A stretch of DNA of 64,000 bases from Clostridium thermobutyricum (lineage in GTDB: Bacteria; Bacillota; Clostridia; Ch29): positions 166,754-230,753 of the forward strand of contig JAENYD010000001.1 in the NCBI GenBank assembly GCA_016842005.1, in the 5' to 3' direction. Position 1 is the first letter of the stretch; the number at the start of each line of letters is the position of its first letter. The notes beneath the pieces are model-generated. The model saw nothing but the letters and a program-made list of their open reading frames with translations, made no database searches and was not told the DNA's origin. The translations under genes were made by a program, and so were the position numbers. This document shows positions 1 through 7,976 of the stretch, piece by piece.

Positions 1-210
1 GACAACCGCCGTATCCTCCACAAAAACCGAATCAGGATATCTGTTGTCTGCATCCAGGACCACAACCTCTAATCCGCATTTTTCCAGTGCCTTTACATAA
101 TTAGCATGCTGTTTCAATGCCAGGTCATAATCGGGTTTACCCAGGTCTGCAGTGGTAATCCCTTCCATCAGATTCTCACATGGCTTTCTGACAATAGCCC
201 GCGTGAACAC
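1..210 (-). CDS. DDAH-like amidinohydrolase (N-terminal part, cut by window edge)
   Basis: The first 70 codons of a dimethylargininase-like protein of the arginine deiminase superfamily, reading out of the window at base 1. Translation shows an N-terminal FTRAIVRKP and, at about residues 62-69, the signature FVEDTAVV, typical of N-omega,N-omega-dimethylarginine dimethylaminohydrolases. Family members release citrulline from methylated arginine; some relatives act on other guanidino compounds. I chose a GTG start at 210 because a GGAAGGGGG ribosome site lies about 9 bases upstream and a stop codon sits two codons before it. It is the last visible gene of the arc operon, 34 bp after arcC, so a role in arginine-derivative breakdown is likely. 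The catalytic His and Cys lie outside the window. Confidence 0.8.
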   Translation of the reverse strand, partial: MFTRAIVRKPCENLMEGITTADLGKPDYDLALKQHANYVKALEKCGLEVVVLDADNRYPDSVFVEDTAVV

Positions 211-244
211 AATTCAAGCCCCCTTCCATTTTCTGTACAGTTCC

Positions 245-1186
245 TTACATCTTTATAACTGTCCCGCTTTTGCCTCTCAATGCTTCTACCGCTTTATCCA
301 GTGATGCTATTATTGCCTTTCTTCCGGGCCTGGACCGGGCAAAACGCACCGCCGCCCTGACCTTCGGGAGCATACTCCCGGCCGCAAAATGGCCCTCTTC
401 CATGTATTTCTCGGCATCCTCCGGGGATAATATGTCAAGGTCCTTCTGGTCGGGTTTCCCGAAGTTGATGGCCACCCTGTCCACTGCTGTCAGGATCATA
501 AGCATATCAGCATCCAGGTCTTCAGCCAGTCTCTCGGATGCCAGGTCTTTGTCTATGACTGCTGCAACCCCTGCAAGCCTGTTGTCTTCTGTTTCAATTA
601 CAGGTATCCCGCCACCGCCTACCGTTATGACTATCTGCCCCGCTTCAATCAAGCTCTTTACCGCTTCAATCTCAATAATTTTTTTGGGGTCGGGGGAAGG
701 CACCACTCTTCTCCAGCCCCTGCCTGCATCTTCCACTATGTCATAACCCTTTTTATCCCTCAGCTTTTCCGCTTCTTCCTTGCTGTAAAAGGGCCCTATA
801 GGTTTTGTGGGATTATTGAAGGCAGCATCATTTTTATCAACCACCACCTGTGTTACAATAGTGGTGACCGGTATGTTCCTGGACCTTGACCTTAACTCGT
901 CCCTTAAGGTCTGCTGGATATGGTATCCGATCATCCCCTGGCTCATGGCCCCGCATACATCGAAGGGCATGGCAGGCGTTATATGAGCCGACATTTCGTT
1001 TTGTACCACTATCCTTCCCACCTGTGGTCCATTCCCATGGGCTATGACAATCCGGTGGCCATTTTCTATGAGGTCGGCCAGGCGCTTGGAGGTGTTCCTT
1101 ATAACTTCCAGCTGGACCTCGGCAGTAGCCGGCTTGCCCGCTTCCTGCAATGCATTACCCCCCAGCGCAACTACAATGCGGTTCAT
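245..1186 (-). CDS. arcC: Carbamate kinase
   Basis: Carbamate kinase of the arginine deiminase pathway: carbamoyl phosphate plus ADP gives ATP, ammonia and CO2, the only ATP-yielding step. The 313-residue length is normal. The amino acid kinase fold is evident from the N-terminal ALGGNALQ (residues 7-14), a HGNGPQVG loop near residue 50, and a glycine-rich GGGGIPV segment near 190. It lies 36 bp downstream of the ornithine carbamoyltransferase gene on the same strand, the canonical arcA-arcB-arcC order, so it is almost certainly co-transcribed. It is cytoplasmic. No anomaly seen. Confidence 0.96.
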   Translation of the reverse strand: MNRIVVALGGNALQEAGKPATAEVQLEVIRNTSKRLADLIENGHRIVIAHGNGPQVGRIVVQNEMSAHITPAMPFDVCGAMSQGMIGYHIQQTLRDELRSRSRNIPVTTIVTQVVVDKNDAAFNNPTKPIGPFYSKEEAEKLRDKKGYDIVEDAGRGWRRVVPSPDPKKIIEIEAVKSLIEAGQIVITVGGGGIPVIETEDNRLAGVAAVIDKDLASERLAEDLDADMLMILTAVDRVAINFGKPDQKDLDILSPEDAEKYMEEGHFAAGSMLPKVRAAVRFARSRPGRKAIIASLDKAVEALRGKSGTVIKM

Positions 1187-1222
1187 TTGTATCCCCCCTC
1201 AGCATATGGATGCGTCCTCTCC

Positions 1223-2215
1223 CTACCTGCCTATAGTCGCAACCATCACAGCCTTTATTGTATGCATTCTGTTTTCCGCTTCATCAAATACAACAGAATG
1301 CTTGCTCTCGAACACTTCATCGGTTACTTCCATTTCTGCAATACCATATTTCTGGTAAATTTCCTCTCCTGTTATCGTGTCCCTGTTGTGGAATGCCGGT
1401 AGACAATGCATGAATATCACTTCCTGGTCAGCCGTTTTTATCATATCCATATTTACCCGGTATGGTTCCAGCAATGCTATTCTCTCGGCAAAATGCTCCT
1501 CTTCGCCCATTGACACCCAGACATCGGTATATATTACATCTGCCCTTTCCACGCCTTTTTTCACCTCATCGGTCAGGGTAATAACCGCCCCGGTGTCTCT
1601 GGCTATCTCTTCCGCCTTTTTAACCAGTCTCTCATCCGGGAATAATGCCCCGGGTGATATGATCCGGAAATCCATACCCATTTTGGCAGCCCCTATCATC
1701 AGAGAATTGGCCATGTTATTCCTTCCGTCACCGGCATATGCAAACTTGATGCCCTTCAGATATCCTTTATGTTCTTTTATTGTCAGGAAATCCGCCAGCA
1801 CCTGCGTTGGATGAAATCTGTCCGTCAGGCCGTTCCATACCGGAACTCCCGCATATTTTGCCAGCGTTTCCACCGTCTCGTGCTTAAACCCCCTGAATTG
1901 TATGCCATCGAACATTCTGCCCAGTACCCTCGCAGTATCTGCCACCGTTTCCTTTTTGCCCAGCTGTATATCGTTCTTCCCCAGGTACTCGGGGTGAGCC
2001 CCTTCGTCAACGGCTGCGACAACAAATGCGCATCTGGTTCTCGTTGACGGCTTCTCGAATATCAGAGCTATGTTTTTCCCCTCCAGGTTCTTTTGCCGTA
2101 CCCCTGCATACTTAAGCCTTTTGAGCTCTGCCGCCAGGTCAATCAGATATTCGATTTCAGCCGGGGCATAATCTTCCAGCGACAGCAGATGTCTTCCCTT
2201 CAAATTAAATGCCAT
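1223..2215 (-). CDS. arcB: Ornithine carbamoyltransferase (catabolic context)
   Basis: Ornithine carbamoyltransferase, 330 residues. The carbamoyl phosphate motif STRTR is at about 57-61, a HPTQ motif near 135, and the ornithine-binding cysteine loop HCLPAFH near 270. The enzyme interconverts citrulline plus phosphate with ornithine plus carbamoyl phosphate. Its place between arcA and arcC (gaps of 48 and 36 bp) argues for the catabolic direction, feeding carbamoyl phosphate to the kinase; sequence alone cannot separate it from the biosynthetic argF. The ATG start is preceded by AAGGAGGGA at good spacing. Confidence 0.95.
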   Translation of the reverse strand: MAFNLKGRHLLSLEDYAPAEIEYLIDLAAELKRLKYAGVRQKNLEGKNIALIFEKPSTRTRCAFVVAAVDEGAHPEYLGKNDIQLGKKETVADTARVLGRMFDGIQFRGFKHETVETLAKYAGVPVWNGLTDRFHPTQVLADFLTIKEHKGYLKGIKFAYAGDGRNNMANSLMIGAAKMGMDFRIISPGALFPDERLVKKAEEIARDTGAVITLTDEVKKGVERADVIYTDVWVSMGEEEHFAERIALLEPYRVNMDMIKTADQEVIFMHCLPAFHNRDTITGEEIYQKYGIAEMEVTDEVFESKHSVVFDEAENRMHTIKAVMVATIGR

Positions 2216-2263
2216 CCAAATTCCCTCCTTATAGGATTAAAAAATATTCTGTCATAACCATTA

Positions 2264-3502
2264 TCAACCCTTCCGGATATCCTCCCTGACCAGGGGCATG
2301 CTCATACACCTGGGTCCCCCGCGTCCTCTGGATAACTCGGAACTGGGAATTTCATACACCTTAATGCCGTATTCCCTTAACAATCTGTTGGTAATATAAT
2401 TTCTTGAATACACCACCACTTCTCCGGGCGCTATCGCCAGGGTGTTTGAGCCGTCATTCCACTGTTCCCTCGCACCATCGATAGGGTCTCCTCCCCCGCA
2501 TCTTATCAGCGTAACCTCATCCAGTCCGAGATACTTCTTCAGTATGTCTTCCAGGACCGCTTCTTCCTTTGCTATGTTCAGCCCTCCGCCTGTATTCCTG
2601 GTCATTGCAAATACTGTCAGCGGTCCTTCTATATCAGCATGGATGGTAAACTTGTCATAGTCAACCATTGTGAAGACCGTGTCCAGATGCATAAAGGCCC
2701 TCTTTTTCGGAATGTCAAAGGCCAGAACGGTCTCGAAACTTTGCCCGCCCTCAAACAGCCGGCCGGCCAGCTTCTCTACCGATGCGGCATCCGTCCGCTG
2801 GGATATTCCAACCGCAATGACCCTGTCGCTCAATACCAGTATATCGCCGCCTTCAATGGAAGTTGTCTCGTTTCTGTCAAACCATACCGGTATATGCTGG
2901 TCTTTAAACCTGGGATGATTCTCAAATATATACTTTATGAATATGCCTTCCCGGTTTCTGGTCTCCGTCCTCATACGGTTGAGAGTAATGCCCGTACCCA
3001 CTGTGGCAAAGGGGTCCCTTGTGAAAAGCAAATTGGGTATGGGGTCCAGCAGGAAACAGTAATTGGCATTTACCATATCCGGCAATGACTTTACCTGATA
3101 ACCGGCCAGGTCTTTCTTACGGATGCCTGTCATCAGTTTTTCTATCAGTTGCCTGGCATCAAATCCTGCGAAGTACTCTGTCAGGGCCCTTCTGACCCCC
3201 CCGTCCACAATCTTTGCTTCATCCATAAACTCTTCTATGAACTGTGCCCTGATTTCATCCGGGACAATAGCCTCGGCAGCAAGGTCTGCCAGATACAGCA
3301 CTTCCACGTTATTATCCATCAATACCCTGGCAAATGCATCGTGTTCCTCCCTTGCAACCTTTAAATACGGGATATCATCAAATAATAGCGTTGTCATCAG
3401 GTCAGGCGTCAGATTCTCTATTTCTTTTCCCGGCCTGTGCAGCAGGACCGTCTTCAGCTTCCCTACTTCCGACCTTACATTTAATACACTGGTATTATTC
3501 AA
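2264..3502 (-). CDS. arcA: Arginine deiminase
   Basis: Arginine deiminase, 412 residues, hydrolysing arginine to citrulline and ammonia. Family landmarks in order: FTRDPF near 160, EGGDIL near 217, HLDTVFT near 272, and near the C-terminus the catalytic-cysteine block [12 protein letters not shown]. First gene of the arcABC unit, with its own sigma-A promoter about 80 bp upstream (TTGACA, 17 bp, TAGAAT). The start ATG follows a GGGGGG-rich ribosome site. The 369-bp upstream gap also holds the terminator of the NhaC gene and a structured repeat described separately. Confidence 0.97.
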   Translation of the reverse strand: MNNTSVLNVRSEVGKLKTVLLHRPGKEIENLTPDLMTTLLFDDIPYLKVAREEHDAFARVLMDNNVEVLYLADLAAEAIVPDEIRAQFIEEFMDEAKIVDGGVRRALTEYFAGFDARQLIEKLMTGIRKKDLAGYQVKSLPDMVNANYCFLLDPIPNLLFTRDPFATVGTGITLNRMRTETRNREGIFIKYIFENHPRFKDQHIPVWFDRNETTSIEGGDILVLSDRVIAVGISQRTDAASVEKLAGRLFEGGQSFETVLAFDIPKKRAFMHLDTVFTMVDYDKFTIHADIEGPLTVFAMTRNTGGGLNIAKEEAVLEDILKKYLGLDEVTLIRCGGGDPIDGAREQWNDGSNTLAIAPGEVVVYSRNYITNRLLREYGIKVYEIPSSELSRGRGGPRCMSMPLVREDIRKG

Positions 3503-3577
3503 TTTTCATCCCCCCACGAGATATACAATTTAATGTATTTTTATTCACCACCTCAGTAGTTATTAGTCTTTTCTTTA

Positions 3578-3606
3578 ATTCTAAATGATAAAAAATACCT
3601 TGTCAA
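3578..3606 (-). promoter_or_regulatory. Sigma-A promoter of the arcABC operon
   Basis: On the minus strand TTGACA (3606-3601) is followed after exactly 17 bases by TAGAAT (3583-3578), close to the sigma-A consensus, about 76 bp before the arcA start codon. The structured element at 3669-3795 therefore lies upstream of this promoter rather than in the leader it makes. Confidence 0.75.
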
Positions 3607-3668
3607 GATAAACATTCCCGTACTGTTATTAATCAACGGCTTCTCCGGATGAATCCCGTCAGGAAGCG

Positions 3669-3795
3669 TATAAACAGGATGCCTGGCTTCAGGTGGAATT
3701 ATAAATCCCAAGGCCGGAACCCGTATCCAGGGACATATCGGCAGTAAGCATGGGCATCGAGCAGGAGGATGGTTCCCGCAGCCAAGCAACCGCCC
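3669..3795. repeat. Structured intergenic element, copy A
   Basis: One of two related intergenic segments (the other at 11671-11826). Best-conserved part, plus strand 3669-3730: an ATAAACAGGA block, CCTGGCTT, a variable AT-rich hairpin, then GGAACCCGTATCCA. On the minus strand GATACGGG can pair with CCTGTTTAT around an inner stem. More distant shared blocks run to a GGGCGGTT at 3795. It lies between the NhaC-gene terminator and the arcA promoter. I do not recognise it as a known riboswitch. It may be a dispersed repeat or a small RNA; the transcribed strand is unknown. Confidence 0.5.
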
Positions 3796-3810
3796 ATGGA
3801 CCGGTCCACC

Positions 3811-3838
3811 AAAAAAAGAGAACCGCAATTGATGCGGT
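3811..3838 (-). terminator. Intrinsic terminator of the NhaC-family gene
   Basis: Minus strand: ACCGCA, a short loop, TGCGGT, then TCTTTTTTT. It lies 34 bp after the stop of the antiporter gene and separates it from arcA. Confidence 0.8.
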
Positions 3839-3871
3839 CCTCCTGCTGTCTTTGTTATTACGCCCTTATAT

Positions 3872-5536
3872 CTAGGCTTTAGCCTTGATATCCTCCTCGG
3901 CAACGCTTTTACCTGCAAACTTCAATACCGCCCACAGTACAACAGCCCCCAGAACCAGCGATATCAAGGGGTTTATCCCCAAACCGGCAGGAATAAATCC
4001 GAATATGGCGGCTACGATTGCAACGGTAACAGAGTAAGGGATCTGGGTTTTTACGTGGTCTATATGGTCGGCCGCTGAAGCCATGGAAGACATTATGGTT
4101 GTATCTGATATAGGCGAGCAGTGGTCACCGAATATTGAACCGGTAAGAACCGCCCCTATTGTAGGCAGAATAAGCACTGCGGTATAAGCATTGGCCAGGG
4201 GCACGGCCAGGGGCATAACGATTGCCATGGTACCCCAGGAGGTACCTGTAGCAAAGGCAATCACACAGGATATCAGGAACACCAGCAACGGTAATAATGC
4301 TCCGGGCAATGCCTCGGTTACAACCCCCACAAGGAAATCGGCAGCACCTACATCTCCGGTTACCGAACCCAGAGACCATGCCAGTGTCAGTATCATTGCG
4401 GTTATAACCAGCGATTTGGCACCGTCCACCCAGGCATCAAAAGCATCTCCCAGGGACACTATCTTCTGGCTGACAGCCATTATGATGGCAACCAGTCCGG
4501 CGGTTATAGCCGCCCATATGAGAACTACGCTGGCGTCGGCATTACCGAAGGCCTCCCTTACCCCCGCAAAAGTGAAGGGAAGTTCCGGCCCTCCGCCGTT
4601 GTACCACATGCCTGCAAAGGCCACCACTATCAGTGTCAGAATGGGAACCACTGCATTGGACACCTTGAGGACAGTACCCTCGGGTATTTCCATATCGGTA
4701 AGCTCCTTGGAAGCCATGGGCTTGGCCCCGTCCGCCAGCACCTTGCCCTCTTTCCTGGCCCTTACTTCCGCCTTGTACATGGATCCGAAATCTCTTCCCA
4801 TGTAGGCAACCAGAAATACCATCACAAGGGCAAGTATGGAATAAAAACGGAACGGAATGGTCTGCACAAACAGCCAGTAAGCGTTGATATCCATCCCTAT
4901 TGCTCCATAGGCATCCTTGATAAGTCCTATCTCATAGCCGATCCATGTGCCTATAAGGGCCAGGCCCGCTACGGGAGCCGCTGTGGAATCTACTATATAG
5001 GACAATTTTTCCCTGGAAATATTCATTTTGTCGGTAAGAGGTCTCATGGTCGGCCCTACGATAAGGGTATTTGCATAGTCATCGAAAAATATAAGCACCC
5101 CCAGAAGCATGGTAGCCAGCTGGGCACTTTTTGCATTTTTCGCTTTCCGGGCAAGGGCTTCGGCTATAGCCTTGGTCCCTCCCATTTTACCTACAACACC
5201 GATCATTCCGCCAATACTAAGGGTGAATATAAGTATACCGGCATTCCAGCTGTCAGCTGCCGATCCTAGGATATACTGGTCAAGAGTCCTCAGAAAACCG
5301 AAGAAGGGATTCCACCCGGCCATCATTGTAGCCCCGACAAATACGCCTAAAAATAAGGACAGCAGTACCTGTTTGGTAACAAAAGCAAGGGCTATGGCCA
5401 GCAGTGGCGGCAGCAGAGATAATACGCCAAAATCCACTGTTTCTGCTGCTTCCTCGCCTGCAAAGGCAGGGAGGGACGTCAGCACTAAAACCATTATGAC
5501 TAACATGAATACCCAAAACAACCTGCTTTTTTTCAT
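3872..5536 (-). CDS. NhaC-family Na+/H+ antiporter (possible amino-acid exchanger)
   Basis: Large membrane protein of the Na_H_antiporter/NhaC family, 554 residues, with about a dozen hydrophobic segments and family-like motifs such as FFDDYANT, ATGTSWGT and FGDHCSPISDTT. I start at the ATG at 5536 rather than the longer 5575 start because GGGGGGAGAAA sits just upstream and this gives a clean signal-like N-terminus (MKKSRLFWVFM...LPAFA). Relatives exchange Na+ for protons or for organic acids (MleN). Lying between ornithine racemase and arcA with no other transporter in the cluster, it could carry arginine, ornithine or citrulline; that is inference from context only. Confidence 0.85.
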   Translation of the reverse strand: MKKSRLFWVFMLVIMVLVLTSLPAFAGEEAAETVDFGVLSLLPPLLAIALAFVTKQVLLSLFLGVFVGATMMAGWNPFFGFLRTLDQYILGSAADSWNAGILIFTLSIGGMIGVVGKMGGTKAIAEALARKAKNAKSAQLATMLLGVLIFFDDYANTLIVGPTMRPLTDKMNISREKLSYIVDSTAAPVAGLALIGTWIGYEIGLIKDAYGAIGMDINAYWLFVQTIPFRFYSILALVMVFLVAYMGRDFGSMYKAEVRARKEGKVLADGAKPMASKELTDMEIPEGTVLKVSNAVVPILTLIVVAFAGMWYNGGGPELPFTFAGVREAFGNADASVVLIWAAITAGLVAIIMAVSQKIVSLGDAFDAWVDGAKSLVITAMILTLAWSLGSVTGDVGAADFLVGVVTEALPGALLPLLVFLISCVIAFATGTSWGTMAIVMPLAVPLANAYTAVLILPTIGAVLTGSIFGDHCSPISDTTIMSSMASAADHIDHVKTQIPYSVTVAIVAAIFGFIPAGLGINPLISLVLGAVVLWAVLKFAGKSVAEEDIKAKA

Positions 5537-5770
5537 TTTCTCCCCCCATTCAATTATTGTACGGGAAACAATCATTACGTTTGTACATCACCTCTTTCTC
5601 TATGTAATGTGTTGTTAAACCGTCAGTAAAAACTTGTATAATACGTATATAATTTATTATATAACAGAAACGGTGAACAGAAAATACCAAATTATGCGTA
5701 TGACAGAATTTTCTAATATTTTGCATGAAATATGTTACCGTCGGGCAGCCAGTCCTTATACCCTGTTATT

Positions 5771-5786
5771 AACCACTTTGGTGGTT
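5771..5786. terminator. Hairpin downstream of ornithine racemase
   Basis: AACCAC, four bases, GTGGTT in the 308-bp gap between the ornithine racemase stop (5845) and the NhaC start. The U-rich tail is on the plus-strand side, so as a terminator for the minus-strand racemase it is weak. The rest of the gap is very AT-rich and probably holds the NhaC promoter, which I could not fix. Confidence 0.3.
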
Positions 5787-5844
5787 GATTTTGTAATTAT
5801 TATAAATTATTATCCTCCCCTTGTCAATGTAAGCCTCTTTGCCT

Positions 5845-6918
5845 TTATCCTATCAGTATCTTGGATACATATTCCGAAGTCATGGTATTCAGAACCCCTG
5901 CGTAAGTAAGGTTGAAGGACATTATATCCCCTGTATGACAGTCCCTGTCACAGTCGGTCACATCAAGTATCAGGTGGTCGCTGCTTCCGCCAAGAATTGT
6001 CACATTATTATCTTCGGGAATAATATTGTTAAAATTCACATCCTGTTTGCCGATAGCACAAACGGCTTTCTTCCTTATTCCCCTGTCCCGGAAAACCGGC
6101 ACCTGCCCAAAGGCATCAAGGCCGATTTTCCCGACGGGTACCGTAGGTTTTGCTTTGACCTCCACTATCTCCGCTTTTAATTTGAAAGCGTCATGATACA
6201 GCCCGTCAATTTTCTCATCATTCAACCCTATACCCAGGCATAGAGACGCTCCCAGCCTCAGCTGGTTAATCCCTTCGGGCATGGCGTTCCCCTGTACCAG
6301 GCTTAGACTGGAAGAATTCCCTCCTGATAAGACATCCAGACTGGTCCCATATTTTTCATCAATCCTTTTTTTTATTTCTACCAGCCTCCCCAGATTATCA
6401 GTGTCGGGCATTACCCCGCAGTAACATCCCACATTTGTCCCCAATCCTGTTAGCCTGACCCCTTTGAGTTGAAGCACCTCTCCTGCAGCATCCACAAGTT
6501 CATCCTCATCAAAGTACCCCTCTCTCAGGTCCCCTACGTCGATCATAAGGATTACCTTATGAACTTTTCCTTTTTTCAGGGCACACTCCGAAAGCTTTCT
6601 GACCGTATCCAGTTCAGAATTAAGGGAGATATCCGCAAAGTCCACCACCCGGTCAGCCTGGCTTATCATCGGTATTCTAAGGAGCATTTTCTCTATATCA
6701 ATATCTTTTAATTTTTTCAGATTCTCAATCCTGGAATCCCCCAGTATATCTACTCCGCCTTTTACCAGGCAGCGGGCAATCCCGGGCATCCCGCAGAATA
6801 CTTTTGTGACCCCCACTATTCTTATGCCTGCCTCGGCGCACAGATGCACCATTTTAACGGTGTTGTATTCTATCTTCTTCAGGTCCACCTCCACCCTGGG
6901 ATATGACACTGTCTCCAC
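5845..6918 (-). CDS. orr: Ornithine racemase (alanine racemase fold, PLP)
   Basis: PLP-dependent racemase of the alanine racemase N-terminal barrel type, 357 residues. The likely Schiff-base lysine is Lys39 in VGVTKVFCG, and the blocks LGDSRIENL, GTNVGCYCG and LSGGNSSSL are those of clostridial ornithine racemases. The reaction interconverts L- and D-ornithine, the entry to oxidative ornithine fermentation. It sits two genes upstream of the arc operon, which makes L-ornithine. No D-ornithine aminomutase (oraE/oraS) or 2,4-diaminopentanoate dehydrogenase is in this window, so the rest of that route must be elsewhere or absent. A broader-specificity amino acid racemase is possible. Confidence 0.82.
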   Translation of the reverse strand: METVSYPRVEVDLKKIEYNTVKMVHLCAEAGIRIVGVTKVFCGMPGIARCLVKGGVDILGDSRIENLKKLKDIDIEKMLLRIPMISQADRVVDFADISLNSELDTVRKLSECALKKGKVHKVILMIDVGDLREGYFDEDELVDAAGEVLQLKGVRLTGLGTNVGCYCGVMPDTDNLGRLVEIKKRIDEKYGTSLDVLSGGNSSSLSLVQGNAMPEGINQLRLGASLCLGIGLNDEKIDGLYHDAFKLKAEIVEVKAKPTVPVGKIGLDAFGQVPVFRDRGIRKKAVCAIGKQDVNFNNIIPEDNNVTILGGSSDHLILDVTDCDRDCHTGDIMSFNLTYAGVLNTMTSEYVSKILIG

Positions 6919-6995
6919 CCCCCTGAAGTAAATTCCCGATTCGAAGGGATACTTCCTGTCCCCCCTGAAACGGGATGCAGATCCCTGTCTGCCTT

Positions 6996-7805
6996 TTATC
7001 CTATGTTTATCTCCCGCCTGATTTTCTCCATGTTGGGTCCGTAGCTCCGGTCCAGCAAATCCTTGTACTTTGAATATATCTCCGCAATAAGTATATCATG
7101 GAGGATAAAGCTTTCGGACAGCAGCATGAAAGATTTGTTCTGCGTCCATATGCCCTCGCTTTCTTCCGGCTTGACAATGCCGAAGAGGCATTCCTTTTTG
7201 TCCGCAACTATGTTAATCCATCTTCCGTATTTATTGACCTCCTTCTCCATGTTCTCCATCTGGTGATAATATACCCTGCCTATTTCTCTTTCGGTCCTGC
7301 CGTATAGAACTGCAACTACGCCGGCACCCCTTTCCTTTGCCTGCAGAATATCGTCATAGAATAAATCATAGTCTTCAACCCACATTTCCAGGTACAAATT
7401 CTTCTCTGCCTGTACAATCATAGATTTAATCTTATTGTACAGCTGGTTTTCTCCCTTAAAATGCCACATGTATTCAACCGAAGGCTGTTCGCTTAATGTT
7501 TTGAAGTTTTTCTTCAGATATTCTATGGATTCATCCACATCCGCCCTGTACCTCTCCAGGAATTCATCTATGGGCAGGCCCACATATTTGACAGGATTGG
7601 AACCGCTGGCCACCGCCAGACCCTGCTCGACTATCTTCTTTATGGTCTCGTAAATTTTTGACTGGGGTACCCCTGAAATCTTACTTATTTCATAGGCGCT
7701 GATATCCGGATTCTGTATCAGGGCAATATATGCTTTGGCCTCGTATGAATTAAATCCTATTTTTGTAAGCTCGTTCAGAACTCCCTTGAATTTATCTTCA
7801 GCCAT
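6996..7805 (-). CDS. TrmB-family transcriptional regulator
   Basis: TrmB-type regulator, 269 residues. An N-terminal winged helix (about 1-80) has the family pattern of LTKIGFNSYEAKAYIALI and SGVPQSKIYETI. The C-terminal effector domain resembles the phospholipase-D-like half of bacterial TrmB proteins. Seventy-eight bp upstream of ornithine racemase on the same strand, it is the likely local regulator of orr, the transporter and perhaps arc. A near-perfect 15-bp palindrome 58 bp before its start is a candidate autoregulatory operator. The ligand cannot be read from sequence. Confidence 0.85.
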   Translation of the reverse strand: MAEDKFKGVLNELTKIGFNSYEAKAYIALIQNPDISAYEISKISGVPQSKIYETIKKIVEQGLAVASGSNPVKYVGLPIDEFLERYRADVDESIEYLKKNFKTLSEQPSVEYMWHFKGENQLYNKIKSMIVQAEKNLYLEMWVEDYDLFYDDILQAKERGAGVVAVLYGRTEREIGRVYYHQMENMEKEVNKYGRWINIVADKKECLFGIVKPEESEGIWTQNKSFMLLSESFILHDILIAEIYSKYKDLLDRSYGPNMEKIRREINIG

Positions 7806-7862
7806 TGTTAATCTCTCCCATCCATCCTTCCCCAGAATGCATACCGGGCAAATTAGTTCTGT

Positions 7863-7877
7863 ACTCTACAGTATAGT
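7863..7877. promoter_or_regulatory. Candidate TrmB operator
   Basis: A 15-bp imperfect palindrome, ACTCTACAGTATAGT, with one mismatched pair, 58 bp upstream of the TrmB-type gene. It contains TACT and AGTA half-sites four bases apart, similar to the TACT-N3-AGTA operators described for archaeal TrmB. Only one copy was seen nearby. Confidence 0.45.
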
Positions 7878-7887
7878 CCAAACAATA

Positions 7888-7937
7888 CACACTGTAAAGT
7901 CTGCGCCTGCGACCGGTCAGGTGAGACATACAGTGTG
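7888..7937. repeat. Inverted repeat upstream of the TrmB-type gene
   Basis: Perfect 9-bp arms CACACTGTA (7888-7896) and TACAGTGTG (7929-7937) separated by 32 bases, between the helicase stop and the regulator start. It could be the 3' hairpin of the helicase transcript or a second binding site. Confidence 0.5.
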
Positions 7938-7976
7938 AGAAACGGGAGTGGACAGAAAGGTCTCCGGTACACCCTC

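Noticed and set aside
3669-3795. T-box or known amino-acid riboswitch controlling arcA
   Set aside because: There is no AGGGTGG-ACCGCG antiterminator bulge, and the arcA promoter lies downstream of the element.
3553-3918. 121-codon minus-strand frame between the NhaC gene and arcA
   Set aside because: It overlaps a terminator, the structured element and the arcA promoter, and has no ribosome site.
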